A program made the translations under genes and the position numbers. A model generated the notes under the pieces. That model made no database searches and had not been told where the DNA came from. It was given only the letters and a program-made list of their open reading frames with translations. From the NCBI GenBank assembly GCA_944390505.1, contig CALXQF010000044.1:1-9070 (forward strand): DNA of 9,070 nt, in the 5' to 3' direction. Source of the DNA: an uncultured Clostridia bacterium. GTDB lineage: Bacteria > Bacillota > Clostridia > TANB77 > CAG-508. Shown here one piece after another: positions 1 through 6,658 of the stretch; position 1 is the first letter of the stretch, and every line of letters starts with the position of its first letter.

Positions 1-1093
1 ATAACATTGGAAACCACAAAATATTAATTCTATTAATGTTCACATTATTAATGATAAATCCAAGTATCACACTTAAGATAAGCCATGTAGTCATGAAAAA
101 TGTTCCAACGTTTCTTTCTTCTTTGTGTGTAATAAGGTGAACAAGTGCAACAAAAAAGAAAAATAATGAGATGTGATATACTGTGCCAAAATATATAGTT
201 CCATTCCATTCTAGACTGTCATACTGTCCAAAAAACATTTGGAAAAGACTTTTTGCATTACTAATAAAAGTTTCCCACATATTTTCTGAAAAGAACAACA
301 TATCAGAAGTTCTGGTATTTGCTTTAAAATATTGTATTGTCATTGGTCCAATATGAATATCAGTTTCAATATGAAAAGCATTAATAAAATACATTGTTAA
401 AATTGGCAAGCTAAATAATAGGTAAATAATAATGCATAAAATAAATTCTTTTACTGTTACTTTCTTTTTCACTAGTAAATAAATTCCACAAATGAGTAGG
501 AAAAATGGAACAATATAAATTGAAACTCCATAAGTATACATTGTTAATGCAAAGAAAAGCATGGAAAGATATAGCATCCATTTTTTTCCTTGTATTCCTC
601 GTAATAATAAATAAACAGAAATCAGCATAAAATGTGGAAACATATTGCAATCAATTGACCAAATAGATTGTAATAAGTGCCATGGGCAAATTGCCACAAA
701 TGCCATGGCTGACAGTGCTAATTTAGTATTACCCCAAATTGCTTTTACTAGTTTGTAGAAAACAATAATGGATATAATGCTAATTAGTAGCATTGGTAAT
801 CGAACGCTAACAAAAGAAAAGCCAAATAATTTAATAAAAAATGCCATAATATAAACAAGCATAACACTTTGTCCCATTGCTCCCCATGCCTCCAAATAAA
901 CAGGGAAGCTAGTTCCATACATGTCTTTTCCTGTTTCTGCTATCGCTTTTGCATTAATAGCAGTCATGGCTTCATCTACATTTACTTGTGATATCATTGT
1001 TGGCCATCCCAAAATTCTTACAGCAATGGCTATAATTAAAATCAATGCAAATAAAATTCTAGTTTTATTTTCTTGTGTTAATTCTGGTTTCAT
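1..1093 (-). CDS. GT-C (family 39-like) membrane glycosyltransferase, 3' end beyond window
   Basis: The frame is open from an ATG at 1093 to the left edge: 364 codons with no stop, so the C-terminus is missing. A GGAGG lies 11 bases before the ATG. I see a first membrane helix at about residues 12-29, then an Asp-Glu pair (D40-E41) just after it. That is where GT-C enzymes of the dolichyl-phosphate-mannose transferase/ArnT type carry their catalytic acid. A VRLP motif follows at 97-100, then many hydrophobic spans (about 101-118, 124-136, 153-164, 173-206, 215-236, 306-321, 331-348). PWH (137-139), a YTYG stretch (186-189) and an NINRIN motif (352-357) resemble Firmicutes family-39-like proteins as I remember them. 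Such enzymes move a sugar from a lipid-phosphate carrier to an acceptor on the outer membrane face. Donor and acceptor cannot be inferred here. It lies 124 bases after the DUF218 gene with no terminator visible between them, so cotranscription is possible. Confidence 0.8.
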   Translation of the reverse strand, partial: MKPELTQENKTRILFALILIIAIAVRILGWPTMISQVNVDEAMTAINAKAIAETGKDMYGTSFPVYLEAWGAMGQSVMLVYIMAFFIKLFGFSFVSVRLPMLLISIISIIVFYKLVKAIWGNTKLALSAMAFVAICPWHLLQSIWSIDCNMFPHFMLISVYLLLRGIQGKKWMLYLSMLFFALTMYTYGVSIYIVPFFLLICGIYLLVKKKVTVKEFILCIIIYLLFSLPILTMYFINAFHIETDIHIGPMTIQYFKANTRTSDMLFFSENMWETFISNAKSLFQMFFGQYDSLEWNGTIYFGTVYHISLFFFFVALVHLITHKEERNVGTFFMTTWLILSVILGFIINNVNINRINILWFPML

Positions 1094-1217
1094 TGTTTTA
1101 TAAGCCTCCAAATTTTATACTTATTATTTTATATTTTCTTTTTTTTCTATTGTTTGTCTTATTTTTTCTCATTTTCTATTTAAAAAATCATAATTTAAAT
1201 TTCTAATTGTCTTGTTA

Positions 1218-1889
1218 TTATTTATCATTAGTAACATCCCCATTTCCACTGACAGGAATACTCTCGCCTAAATAAGTTGGTTTTGGCTTTACAATACATT
1301 GTATCCAGTCTTTATCTCTTGCAAAAACTTCTCTTATTTCTCTAAAAACTTGTCCACTATATTTTCTTGGATCAGAAGGTACTCCATATGCTTCTATTTC
1401 AAATTGTTTTGCTATATATAAAGCTCTATATAAATGATATTGCTGTGTAACAATTATCATCTTTTTTACTCCAAAGATTTCTTTTGCTCGATAAATACTT
1501 TCATAAGTTGAAAAACCTGCATGATCCATAAAAATGTCCTCTGATGGTACCCCTTTTTCAATCGCAAAATCTTTCATCACATTGACTTCATCATATTCTT
1601 GTGTTCCATGGTCTCCACTCATAATAATTTTAGGAGATACTTGATTTTTATAGAGCGAAATTCCTTGTAACAATCTATCTTCCAGCATAGGGCTAGGCTC
1701 TTCTCCCCAAATTCCAGCACCTAAAATCAAAATGCAATCTACATTTTCTAATTCTTTTGCATCTTCTTCAGTTATGATATTTCTTTGTGTACTCAATACA
1801 ACAAAGAAGTTAATTCCTAATATTAAAATGATGATTATAATTAGTATTATGAAAACAATCAGCATTATTTTTCTCCATATTTGATTCAT
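1218..1889 (-). CDS. SanA/YdcF-type DUF218 membrane-anchored protein
   Basis: This 223-residue protein has a short basic N-terminus, one strongly hydrophobic helix at about residues 9-32 and then a soluble domain, probably outside the membrane. The soluble part matches the DUF218 (YdcF/SanA/ElyC) fold. LGAG is at 56-59 after a hydrophobic strand and SGDHG at 91-95. E101 and N103 follow in an ExN pattern, then an STYES stretch at 127-131 and TQQYHLYRA at 148-156 with H152 and R155. The tail KPKPTYLGESIP is typical of Gram-positive SanA-like members. Relatives are linked to envelope integrity and vancomycin exclusion in Enterobacteria, but the biochemical reaction is not settled. The ATG at 1889 is preceded by GGGGA six bases upstream; Met9 is a weaker alternative because it would remove the basic N-terminus. 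Upstream (1890..2039) is AT-rich, purine-rich on this strand and has no clear promoter. Confidence 0.88.
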   Translation of the reverse strand: MNQIWRKIMLIVFIILIIIIILILGINFFVVLSTQRNIITEEDAKELENVDCILILGAGIWGEEPSPMLEDRLLQGISLYKNQVSPKIIMSGDHGTQEYDEVNVMKDFAIEKGVPSEDIFMDHAGFSTYESIYRAKEIFGVKKMIIVTQQYHLYRALYIAKQFEIEAYGVPSDPRKYSGQVFREIREVFARDKDWIQCIVKPKPTYLGESIPVSGNGDVTNDK

Positions 1890-2055
1890 TTTTATTCCCC
1901 ATTTATTATTTTAAACTATTTATTATTTTTTTAATATGTTTATCATCACTTTTTCCATCTTTTTTCTGACATTCTTTTTCACTTTCTTTTCTTATTTCTA
2001 TTTTCGTTCCGTTTATAGTTTTTTATTTTCTTCTATATATTAATATAATAAAAAT

Positions 2056-2090
2056 AGGTACAAAATGAAATATTGTTTCATCTTGTACCT
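2056..2090 (-). terminator. Rho-independent terminator behind the family 2 glycosyltransferase
   Basis: Arms 2056-2070 and 2076-2090 pair over 15 positions around a 5-base loop. The one non-Watson-Crick position (2064/2082) is a G-U wobble in the minus-strand RNA but an A-C mismatch in a plus-strand RNA, which favours minus-strand use. The minus-strand transcript then reads A followed by five T and an AT-rich tail. The other flank carries seven T on the plus strand, so it could also stop plus-strand transcripts, but no plus-strand gene is present. It lies 87 bases past the stop at 2177. Confidence 0.8.
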
Positions 2091-2176
2091 CCTTTTTTTA
2101 TTCTGTACTGTGTTATTCGTTCTAAGTTATTATTTCATTTGCAATTACAATACATTTATATTTTATTCTTGGTTAA

Positions 2177-3424
2177 TTAATTCTTTACTTTTTCCGTTGA
2201 AACTTCTTGTATTGCAATTTTTCTAACATGTTCGATTTTATCCCAACTAGTATCACGTTTAAATAAACATTTAAAGTTAATTGCAAGCCAAGATCCCAAA
2301 AATAATGGATAACATAATAATCCTTTCATCATTGGCTTAATTGGTCTTTTATCTAATAGCATAATTAATACTGCTGTTCCAATTGGTAATAAGAAAGTTG
2401 GAATCACATATCTTAAAATGTTCAATGTTAATTCTGCGCTTGTCATTCCTTGTCCTGCATACATCACAAAATTTAAAAGTAATAAAATTAATGTAACAAC
2501 AAACATAGGAATACTACCAATAATATATAAAAATCCGTCAAAATTCATCATTGTTTTATTTTCTTTGATTGCTAAAGCTAATGGCTTAGTATATTCTTTA
2601 ATACATTGGATATGTCCCACTGTCCATCTGGTTCTCTGTTTCCAACTTTGCTTAAATCCTAATGGTTGTTCATCATAAACAACAGCATCTACTGCCCAAC
2701 CTAGTTTTTTACCTTTAATAATTCTTTTTAATGAGAATTCAATATCTTCTGTTAATGTTTTTGTATCCCAACCGTCTGGTTTTATTACATCAAATTTTAC
2801 CATAAAGCCAGTACCGTTGATTAATGGAGATAATCCTAAATTATATCTTGCCAAATGGTAAAAACGATTCATTGTCCAATAGAAAATTGCATATCCTGCT
2901 GTAATCCAGTTATCTGTTGGATTTTTGATATCTCTATAGCCTTGCACCACATCTTCCCCTTGGCAAAGTTTTTTATTCATATTAGCAATAAAGTTCTCAT
3001 CTACAATATTGTCTGCATCAAAAATACAAAAAGCATCATATTGTGCATTTTCTTCTATTTTTTGTCTTAAAAACCAGTTTAATGCATAACCTTTTGTTTT
3101 TTTGCTTGGATCAAACCTTTCATATACAATTGCTCCCGCATTTTTAGCAACTTCTGCAGTGTTATCTGTACAATTATCTGCAATTACATAAATGTCTAAT
3201 AACTCTTTTGGATAATTTTGCTTTTTTAAGCTTTCTATTAATTCTGCTACCACATTTTCTTCATTATGTGCTGGAATAATTGCCATAAAACGATGATTTT
3301 TATTCACTAACATTGGTTTGTCTTTTAATTTAATTAATGAACATATACTAATCACTAATTGATATAACCAGAATATTGTAATAATCCATACTAATGCTTG
3401 TTGTATGATATATAAATATTCCAT
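2177..3424 (-). CDS. Membrane family 2 glycosyltransferase, processive synthase-like
   Basis: This 415-residue protein has the build of cellulose, hyaluronan and poly-GlcNAc synthase-like enzymes. An N-terminal membrane helix (about 8-31) is followed by a GT-A catalytic domain (about 46-275). Three C-terminal hydrophobic segments follow (about 297-322, 336-357, 366-386). Visible motifs are PAHNE (51-55) and ADNCTD (82-87) for nucleotide-sugar binding, the metal-binding DAD (136-138), the TED catalytic-base motif (225-227) and QRTRW (263-267). The last is the Q/RxxRW signature of processive beta-glycosyltransferases. The SWDKIEH near residue 393 resembles the tail motif of this family. The enzyme probably extends or transfers a sugar from a UDP-sugar on the inner membrane face; the product is unknown. 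The ATG at 3424 follows an AAGGAGAG site. It has its own promoter upstream and a terminator downstream, so it is probably a single-gene unit. No partner gene for a known exopolysaccharide is in the window. Confidence 0.9.
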   Translation of the reverse strand: MEYLYIIQQALVWIITIFWLYQLVISICSLIKLKDKPMLVNKNHRFMAIIPAHNEENVVAELIESLKKQNYPKELLDIYVIADNCTDNTAEVAKNAGAIVYERFDPSKKTKGYALNWFLRQKIEENAQYDAFCIFDADNIVDENFIANMNKKLCQGEDVVQGYRDIKNPTDNWITAGYAIFYWTMNRFYHLARYNLGLSPLINGTGFMVKFDVIKPDGWDTKTLTEDIEFSLKRIIKGKKLGWAVDAVVYDEQPLGFKQSWKQRTRWTVGHIQCIKEYTKPLALAIKENKTMMNFDGFLYIIGSIPMFVVTLILLLLNFVMYAGQGMTSAELTLNILRYVIPTFLLPIGTAVLIMLLDKRPIKPMMKGLLCYPLFLGSWLAINFKCLFKRDTSWDKIEHVRKIAIQEVSTEKVKN

Positions 3425-3498
3425 TTTTTTCTCTCCTTTTTTCTATGTTTCTTTCGCTCTTTCTATTTGATTATATGCTTCTGCATTCGACATTATTA

Positions 3499-3527
3499 AT
3501 TATACTATGATATTTATTTTTTTGCAA
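3499..3527 (-). promoter_or_regulatory. Sigma-A-type promoter of the family 2 glycosyltransferase gene
   Basis: On the minus strand a TTGCAA -35 box (3522-3527) is followed by exactly 17 bases and a perfect TATAAT -10 box (3499-3504). Transcription would start near 3492, giving a leader of about 68 bases before the ATG at 3424. The spacing and the perfect -10 make this the best promoter in the window. Confidence 0.65.
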
Positions 3528-3572
3528 CTTTTATTTTTATATTAATAAAACCTTAATTATTAGCTCTCCAAA

Positions 3573-3737
3573 CTAAATATATTGCAAAAGTGCAGACCGC
3601 GTAAGCGACCAAACGGAGTAGCTTCGCTACGAAGTGCGAATTGGAGCAGTTTTCCTACTAGCATGTGCAGAAAATCGTAGATTTTCTTGCACAATGGTAA
3701 ACTGCGACACCAAGGTCAAACGTTGCAATATATTTAG
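3573..3737. repeat. 165-bp structured element with 15-bp terminal inverted repeats (MITE-like or structured RNA)
   Basis: The ends are perfect inverted repeats, CTAAATATATTGCAA at 3573-3587 and its complement at 3723-3737. Inside are a CGC-GTAA-GCG hairpin (3598-3607) and a GTAGC-TTC-GCTAC hairpin (3618-3630). The latter overlaps an alternative CTTCG-CTA-CGAAG hairpin (3622-3634). A long nested hairpin fills 3646-3705. I count 61 G+C in the 130 bases 3591-3720, clearly richer than the flanks. There is no open reading frame of note, no clear target-site duplication and no T-run that would make it a normal terminator. It starts 25 bases past the pnp stop. The layout fits a miniature inverted-repeat element lacking its own transposase, or a multibranched RNA. 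I do not recognise a known family. Confidence 0.65.
3646..3705. other. Long nested hairpin inside the 165-bp element
   Basis: The outer arms GCAGTTTTCC (3646-3655) and GGTAAACTGC (3696-3705) pair at 9 of 10 positions. The inner arms 3664-3676 and 3680-3693 pair over 13 bases with a single bulged base, closing on a GTA loop. Because both halves match, it could form in RNA of either strand or in single-stranded DNA. Confidence 0.7.
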
Positions 3738-3762
3738 GCGAATATATAAGACTGTAATCATC

Positions 3763-5874
3763 TTATTCCTCTCTTGCCTCTAAATCCTTCATATTCAAAT
3801 TAATTCTACCTTGGTCATCAATTTCAGAAACTTTTACTGTTACTTCATCTCCTACAGCTAATACATCTTCTACTTTTTCTACTCTTTTATGAGAAATTTT
3901 AGAAATATGAAGCAATCCTTCATTTCCTCCACCTATATCAATAAATGCACCAAATGGCATAATTCTAGTTACAACACCGTCATAGATTCCTCCTACTTCA
4001 ATGACTTTTGCAATATCCAAAATCATATCCATTGCTTTTTGAGCACTTTGTGTATCTGTTGCATATACAAATACTTTTCCATCATCTTCAATGTCAATTT
4101 TTACACCAGTTTCTTCAATAATTTTATTAATCATTTTTCCACTTGGTCCAATCACATCTTTGATTTTATCTGTACTAATGGTTGCTGTCATGATTCTTGG
4201 TGCATATTTTGAAATTTCTGCTCTTGGTTTACTAATGACTGGTAGCATAACATTATCTAAAATATAGTCTCTTGCTACTTTTGTTCTTTCAAAAGCTTCT
4301 TTTATAATGTCATAAGTTAATCCATCTATTTTAATATCTACCTGAATAGCTGTAATACCGTCTTTTGTTCCACCTACTTTAAAGTCCATATCTCCAAAGA
4401 AATCTTCAATACCTTGAATATCAGTAAGCATAATATATCTGCTTGGGTCTTTTTTATCTGTTACAAGCCCTGTTGAAATACCTGCTACTGGCTTTTTAAT
4501 TGGAACACCTGCATCCATTAATGCAAGTGTACTTCCACAAATACTTGCTTGTGATGTAGATCCATTAGAAGATAATACCTCAGAAACCACACGAATGGCA
4601 TATGGAAATTCTTCTTCTGAAGGAATAACTGGAACTAATGCCTTTTCTGCTAAAGCACCATGTCCTATTTCTCTTCTTCCTGGACCTCTAGATGGTCTAG
4701 CTTCTCCCACACTATAAGATGGGAAATTATATTGATGCATATATCTTTTTGCTTCTTCTTCATCTAATCCATCCAACATTTGTTCTTCACTTTTCATACC
4801 AAGTGTAACAACTGACATAACTTGTGTTTGTCCTCTCGTAAAAATAGCACTACCATGTACTCTTGGCAAAAATCCTACTTCACAAGATAATGACCTGATT
4901 TCATCTATTTTTCTACCATCTGGACGTTTATGTTCTTCTAAAATCATCTCTCTTACACAAGCTTTTTCTAAATCATGAATACTATCTGCAATGTCTGTTT
5001 TCTTTTCTTCAGCTACTTCTTCTCCGTATTTTTCTACAAAATAGTTTGTAATATCTTCTGTGATTTTTTCTATATTTTCATCTCTTACTGTTTTGTCTGT
5101 AGCTTGTACATCTTGGTACATTCTTTCTTTAAAGTTAGCTTCAATCTCGCTATATACTTCTGGGTCTGTTGCAAAAGATTTATATTCAAATTTTGGTTTT
5201 CCAATTTCGTTTTTAATATCTGTAATAAAGTGACAAACCTTTTTAATTTCTTCATGTGCTTTTTTGATTGCTTCTAACATGGTATCATTTGGAATTTCAT
5301 CAGCACCTGCTTCTATCATAGTAATTTTATCTAAAGTTCCTGCTACAGTTAATGTTAGCCTACTTTTTTCTCTTTGCTCTAATGTTGGGTTAATAATAAT
5401 TTCATTATCTACATAGCCAACTGCCACTGCTGCTGTTGGTCCTCCAAATGGAATATCAGATATAGAAAGTGCAACTGATGCACCAATCATAGCGCATACT
5501 TCCGGGCTATTATCTGGCTCTACTGATAATACTGTAGCAACTACACAAGTATCATTTCTAAAATCTTTTGGAAATAAAGGTCTTAAAGGTCTATCAATTG
5601 CTCTTGAAGTTAAAATTGCTTTATCAGCTGGTTTTCCTTCTCTTTTTGTAAAACTTCCTGGAATTTTTCCAACTGCATATAATTTTTCTTCATAATCTAC
5701 AGATAGTGGGAAAAAGTCTATCCCTTCTTTTGGTTCTTTTGCTGCTGTTACATTTACCATCACAACAGTATCTCCATAACGCACTACTACGCTTCCATTT
5801 GCAAGTTCTGCAATTTTTCCTGTTTCAATTGTCAATTTTCTTCCTGCTAATTCGGTTTCATAAGTTTTAAACAT
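3763..5874 (-). CDS. pnp: Polynucleotide phosphorylase (PNPase)
   Basis: This 3'-to-5' exoribonuclease (EC 2.7.7.8) degrades RNA with phosphate, releasing nucleoside diphosphates, and acts as a ring-shaped trimer in mRNA turnover. The 703 residues are close to the usual length (711 in E. coli). Order of domains: first RNase PH domain (about 10-142), helical linker (about 150-310), second RNase PH domain (about 320-540), KH domain with the loop IGPSGK (575-580), and S1 RNA-binding domain (about 627-695). The phosphate/active-site region SSNGSTSQ (435-442) and the metal-site aspartates D485 and D491, just before GDMDFKVGG, are present, so it should be active. The ATG at 5874 has AGGAAG seven bases upstream. 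It follows rpsO at a distance of 425 bases, the common bacterial order. The long structured leader suggests post-transcriptional control, as PNPase autoregulates through its leader in E. coli; here that is inference. Confidence 0.98.
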   Translation of the reverse strand: MFKTYETELAGRKLTIETGKIAELANGSVVVRYGDTVVMVNVTAAKEPKEGIDFFPLSVDYEEKLYAVGKIPGSFTKREGKPADKAILTSRAIDRPLRPLFPKDFRNDTCVVATVLSVEPDNSPEVCAMIGASVALSISDIPFGGPTAAVAVGYVDNEIIINPTLEQREKSRLTLTVAGTLDKITMIEAGADEIPNDTMLEAIKKAHEEIKKVCHFITDIKNEIGKPKFEYKSFATDPEVYSEIEANFKERMYQDVQATDKTVRDENIEKITEDITNYFVEKYGEEVAEEKKTDIADSIHDLEKACVREMILEEHKRPDGRKIDEIRSLSCEVGFLPRVHGSAIFTRGQTQVMSVVTLGMKSEEQMLDGLDEEEAKRYMHQYNFPSYSVGEARPSRGPGRREIGHGALAEKALVPVIPSEEEFPYAIRVVSEVLSSNGSTSQASICGSTLALMDAGVPIKKPVAGISTGLVTDKKDPSRYIMLTDIQGIEDFFGDMDFKVGGTKDGITAIQVDIKIDGLTYDIIKEAFERTKVARDYILDNVMLPVISKPRAEISKYAPRIMTATISTDKIKDVIGPSGKMINKIIEETGVKIDIEDDGKVFVYATDTQSAQKAMDMILDIAKVIEVGGIYDGVVTRIMPFGAFIDIGGGNEGLLHISKISHKRVEKVEDVLAVGDEVTVKVSEIDDQGRINLNMKDLEAREE

Positions 5875-5928
5875 ATTTTTTCTTCCTTTCTTTTGCCATA
5901 TGGACGTTTTGGCTTATTTTTGATTATT

Positions 5929-5970
5929 TTGTTCTTACTGTTTTATTCTTAATATTCTGTTCTTAATATT
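5929..5970 (-). repeat. Three tandem 14-bp direct repeats in the pnp leader
   Basis: On the minus strand the units read AATATTAAGAACAG (5970-5957), AATATTAAGAATAA (5956-5943) and AACAGTAAGAACAA (5942-5929). Units one and two agree at 12 of 14 positions, and units one and three at 11 of 14. The array ends about 54 bases before the pnp start codon. In such AT-rich DNA, slippage is a simple explanation; a protein or RNA binding array is possible. Confidence 0.5.
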
Positions 5971-5987
5971 TTAAATGATAGAATTTT

Positions 5988-6015
5988 TTAACAAAACTCG
6001 TCCAATTTTTGTTAA
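5988..6015 (-). other. Hairpin in the pnp leader with GGACG in its loop
   Basis: Arms 5988-5996 and 6007-6015 (TTAACAAAA and its complement) pair perfectly over 9 bp around a 10-base loop. On the minus strand the loop shows TTGGACG, which is complementary over six bases to the CGTCCA just upstream of pnp (5901-5906). No T-run follows on the minus strand, so it is not a terminator. Confidence 0.45.
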
Positions 6016-6210
6016 GTACAATACCAAATTAGCGTAACCTCTATTATAAATTAATTGTTAAATTTATATTGCGACTTTTGCAACTTTATTGTTTATGTTT
6101 ATCGTTTATATTTATTTTTATAAATTCCTAGGCTTGTCTACATTAAGTGATTCGTAAAATTAATCCATAATACAAGCTACACTCTAATTTTATATTGCTT
6201 CTATCATTCT

Positions 6211-6241
6211 TATTTTAGCATTTGCTAATTTTGCTAAAATA
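6211..6241 (-). other. AT-rich hairpin in the rpsO-pnp interval
   Basis: Perfect 10-bp arms TATTTTAGCA (6211-6220) and TGCTAAAATA (6232-6241) enclose an 11-base loop. The loop contains GCTAA, which allows an alternative TTAGCA-TT-TGCTAA fold. No T-run follows on the minus strand, so it is not a terminator. It stands between the rpsO hairpin and pnp, where E. coli carries an RNase III processing stem. Confidence 0.4.
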
Positions 6242-6261
6242 TTCTTTAAATATTCACAAAA

Positions 6262-6291
6262 TGGACGTTTGGCATGAAAGCAAAACGTCCA
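6262..6291 (-). terminator. Terminator or attenuator-like hairpin directly behind rpsO
   Basis: Nine base pairs (6262-6270 with 6283-6291) are followed by a 1x1 mismatch and two further G-C pairs, closing a 6-base loop. On the minus strand the stem is followed by TTTTGT, a short T-run, so termination would be partial. That would let some transcripts read through into pnp. It begins 8 bases past the rpsO stop codon. An alternative role is a 3'-end stabilising stem. Confidence 0.6.
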
Positions 6292-6299
6292 AAATGTAA

Positions 6300-6563
6300 T
6301 TATTTTCTTAATCCTAATTTTTCAACGATGTCTCTATATCTTTGAACATCTTTTTTAGCTAGGTAGTTTAATAAATTTCTTCTTGAACCTACCATTTTTA
6401 AAAGTCCTCTTCTAGAATGGTTATCTTTTACATGAACTTTTAAATGAGCTGTTAATTCGTTAATTCTCTCTGTTAAAAGAGCAATTTGAACTTCTGGTGA
6501 ACCAGTATCATTTTCTTCTCTTTTATAAGTATTAATGATTTCTTGTTTTCTTTCTTTTGTCAT
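6300..6563 (-). CDS. rpsO: Ribosomal protein S15 (uS15)
   Basis: S15 is a primary binder of 16S rRNA in the platform of the small subunit and also bridges to 23S rRNA. The 87 residues (family about 88-89) cover the whole fold. The signature DTGSPEVQIA, the NHSRRGLLKMVGSRRNLLNYL region that contacts rRNA and the C-terminal LGLRK are all intact. I place the start at the ATG at 6563, which has AGGAGG eight bases upstream. An in-frame GTG three codons earlier (6572) overlaps that ribosome binding site and cannot be served by it. The gene lies 95 bases behind dapL and 425 bases before pnp. S15 often represses its own translation by binding its leader. The repeats and palindrome just upstream are candidates for this, but the known S15-binding fold was not identified. 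Confidence 0.97.
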   Translation of the reverse strand: MTKERKQEIINTYKREENDTGSPEVQIALLTERINELTAHLKVHVKDNHSRRGLLKMVGSRRNLLNYLAKKDVQRYRDIVEKLGLRK

Positions 6564-6571
6564 GTTTTGCA

Positions 6572-6577
6572 CCTCCT
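6572..6577 (-). promoter_or_regulatory. rpsO ribosome binding site that decides the start
   Basis: A perfect AGGAGG lies eight bases before the ATG at 6563. Its last G is also the first base of an in-frame GTG, so initiation at that GTG is not plausible. Confidence 0.85.
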
Positions 6578-6583
6578 ATTTTT

Positions 6584-6627
6584 TATTTGCCTTAAACTGA
6601 GTTTAAGTGGAGTATTTGCCTTAAACT
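6584..6627 (-). repeat. 15-bp direct repeat and palindrome in the rpsO leader
   Basis: AGTTTAAGGCAAATA occurs twice on the minus strand, at 6613-6627 and 6584-6598, 29 bases apart. The nearer copy overlaps a 17-base palindrome, CTTAAACT-G-AGTTTAAG (6591-6607). No T-run follows, so it is not a terminator. It lies between the dapL stop (6659) and the rpsO ribosome binding site. An operator or an S15-responsive RNA structure are both possible. Confidence 0.55.
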
Positions 6628-6658
6628 AAGTAAAAGGTATTTGTTTTTATTGACTTTA

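Larger units (their letters stand above)
5875..6261 (-). other. Long AT-rich leader of pnp without genes
   Basis: I find no credible gene on either strand here. Going towards pnp, the stretch holds an AT-rich hairpin (6211-6241), a lone TATAAT (6043-6048) without a convincing -35 box and a second hairpin (5988-6015). Then come three 14-base direct repeats (5929-5970) and a CAAAACGTCCA segment (5901-5911) that is complementary to the 5' arm of the terminator-like stem behind rpsO. A pnp promoter may lie here, but none can be fixed by eye. Confidence 0.5.

Noticed and set aside
411..650. Minus-strand 79-residue frame inside the GT-C gene
   Set aside because: It is in a different frame of the same strand. 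The GT-C frame is uninterrupted through this region and carries recognisable motifs.
1890..2039. Small gene in the purine-rich stretch before the DUF218 gene
   Set aside because: Only frames of a few codons with frequent stops are seen; the strand bias is just low-complexity A/G sequence.
2418..3070. Plus-strand reading frames of 86 and 71 residues opposite the family 2 glycosyltransferase
   Set aside because: They lie antisense to a well-supported gene, show no family motifs and have composition expected of a shadow frame. The same holds for plus-strand frames opposite pnp, dapL, dapF and the GT-C gene.
3573..3737. CRISPR array, tRNA or pnp terminator
   Set aside because: There are no spaced identical repeats, no cloverleaf with tRNA motifs, and no T-run after any stem on the minus strand.
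6043..6048. TATAAT on the minus strand as a pnp promoter
   Set aside because: The -10 is perfect, but no acceptable -35 box or extended -10 is found at 16-18 bases. In such AT-rich DNA a lone hexamer is not enough.
6096..6158. Plus-strand 20-residue frame in the pnp leader
   Set aside because: It has no ribosome binding site, and there is no sign of plus-strand transcription.
6564..6572. GTG start giving a 90-residue S15
   Set aside because: The GTG overlaps the AGGAGG ribosome binding site. The ATG at 6563 is correctly spaced and gives the normal family length.
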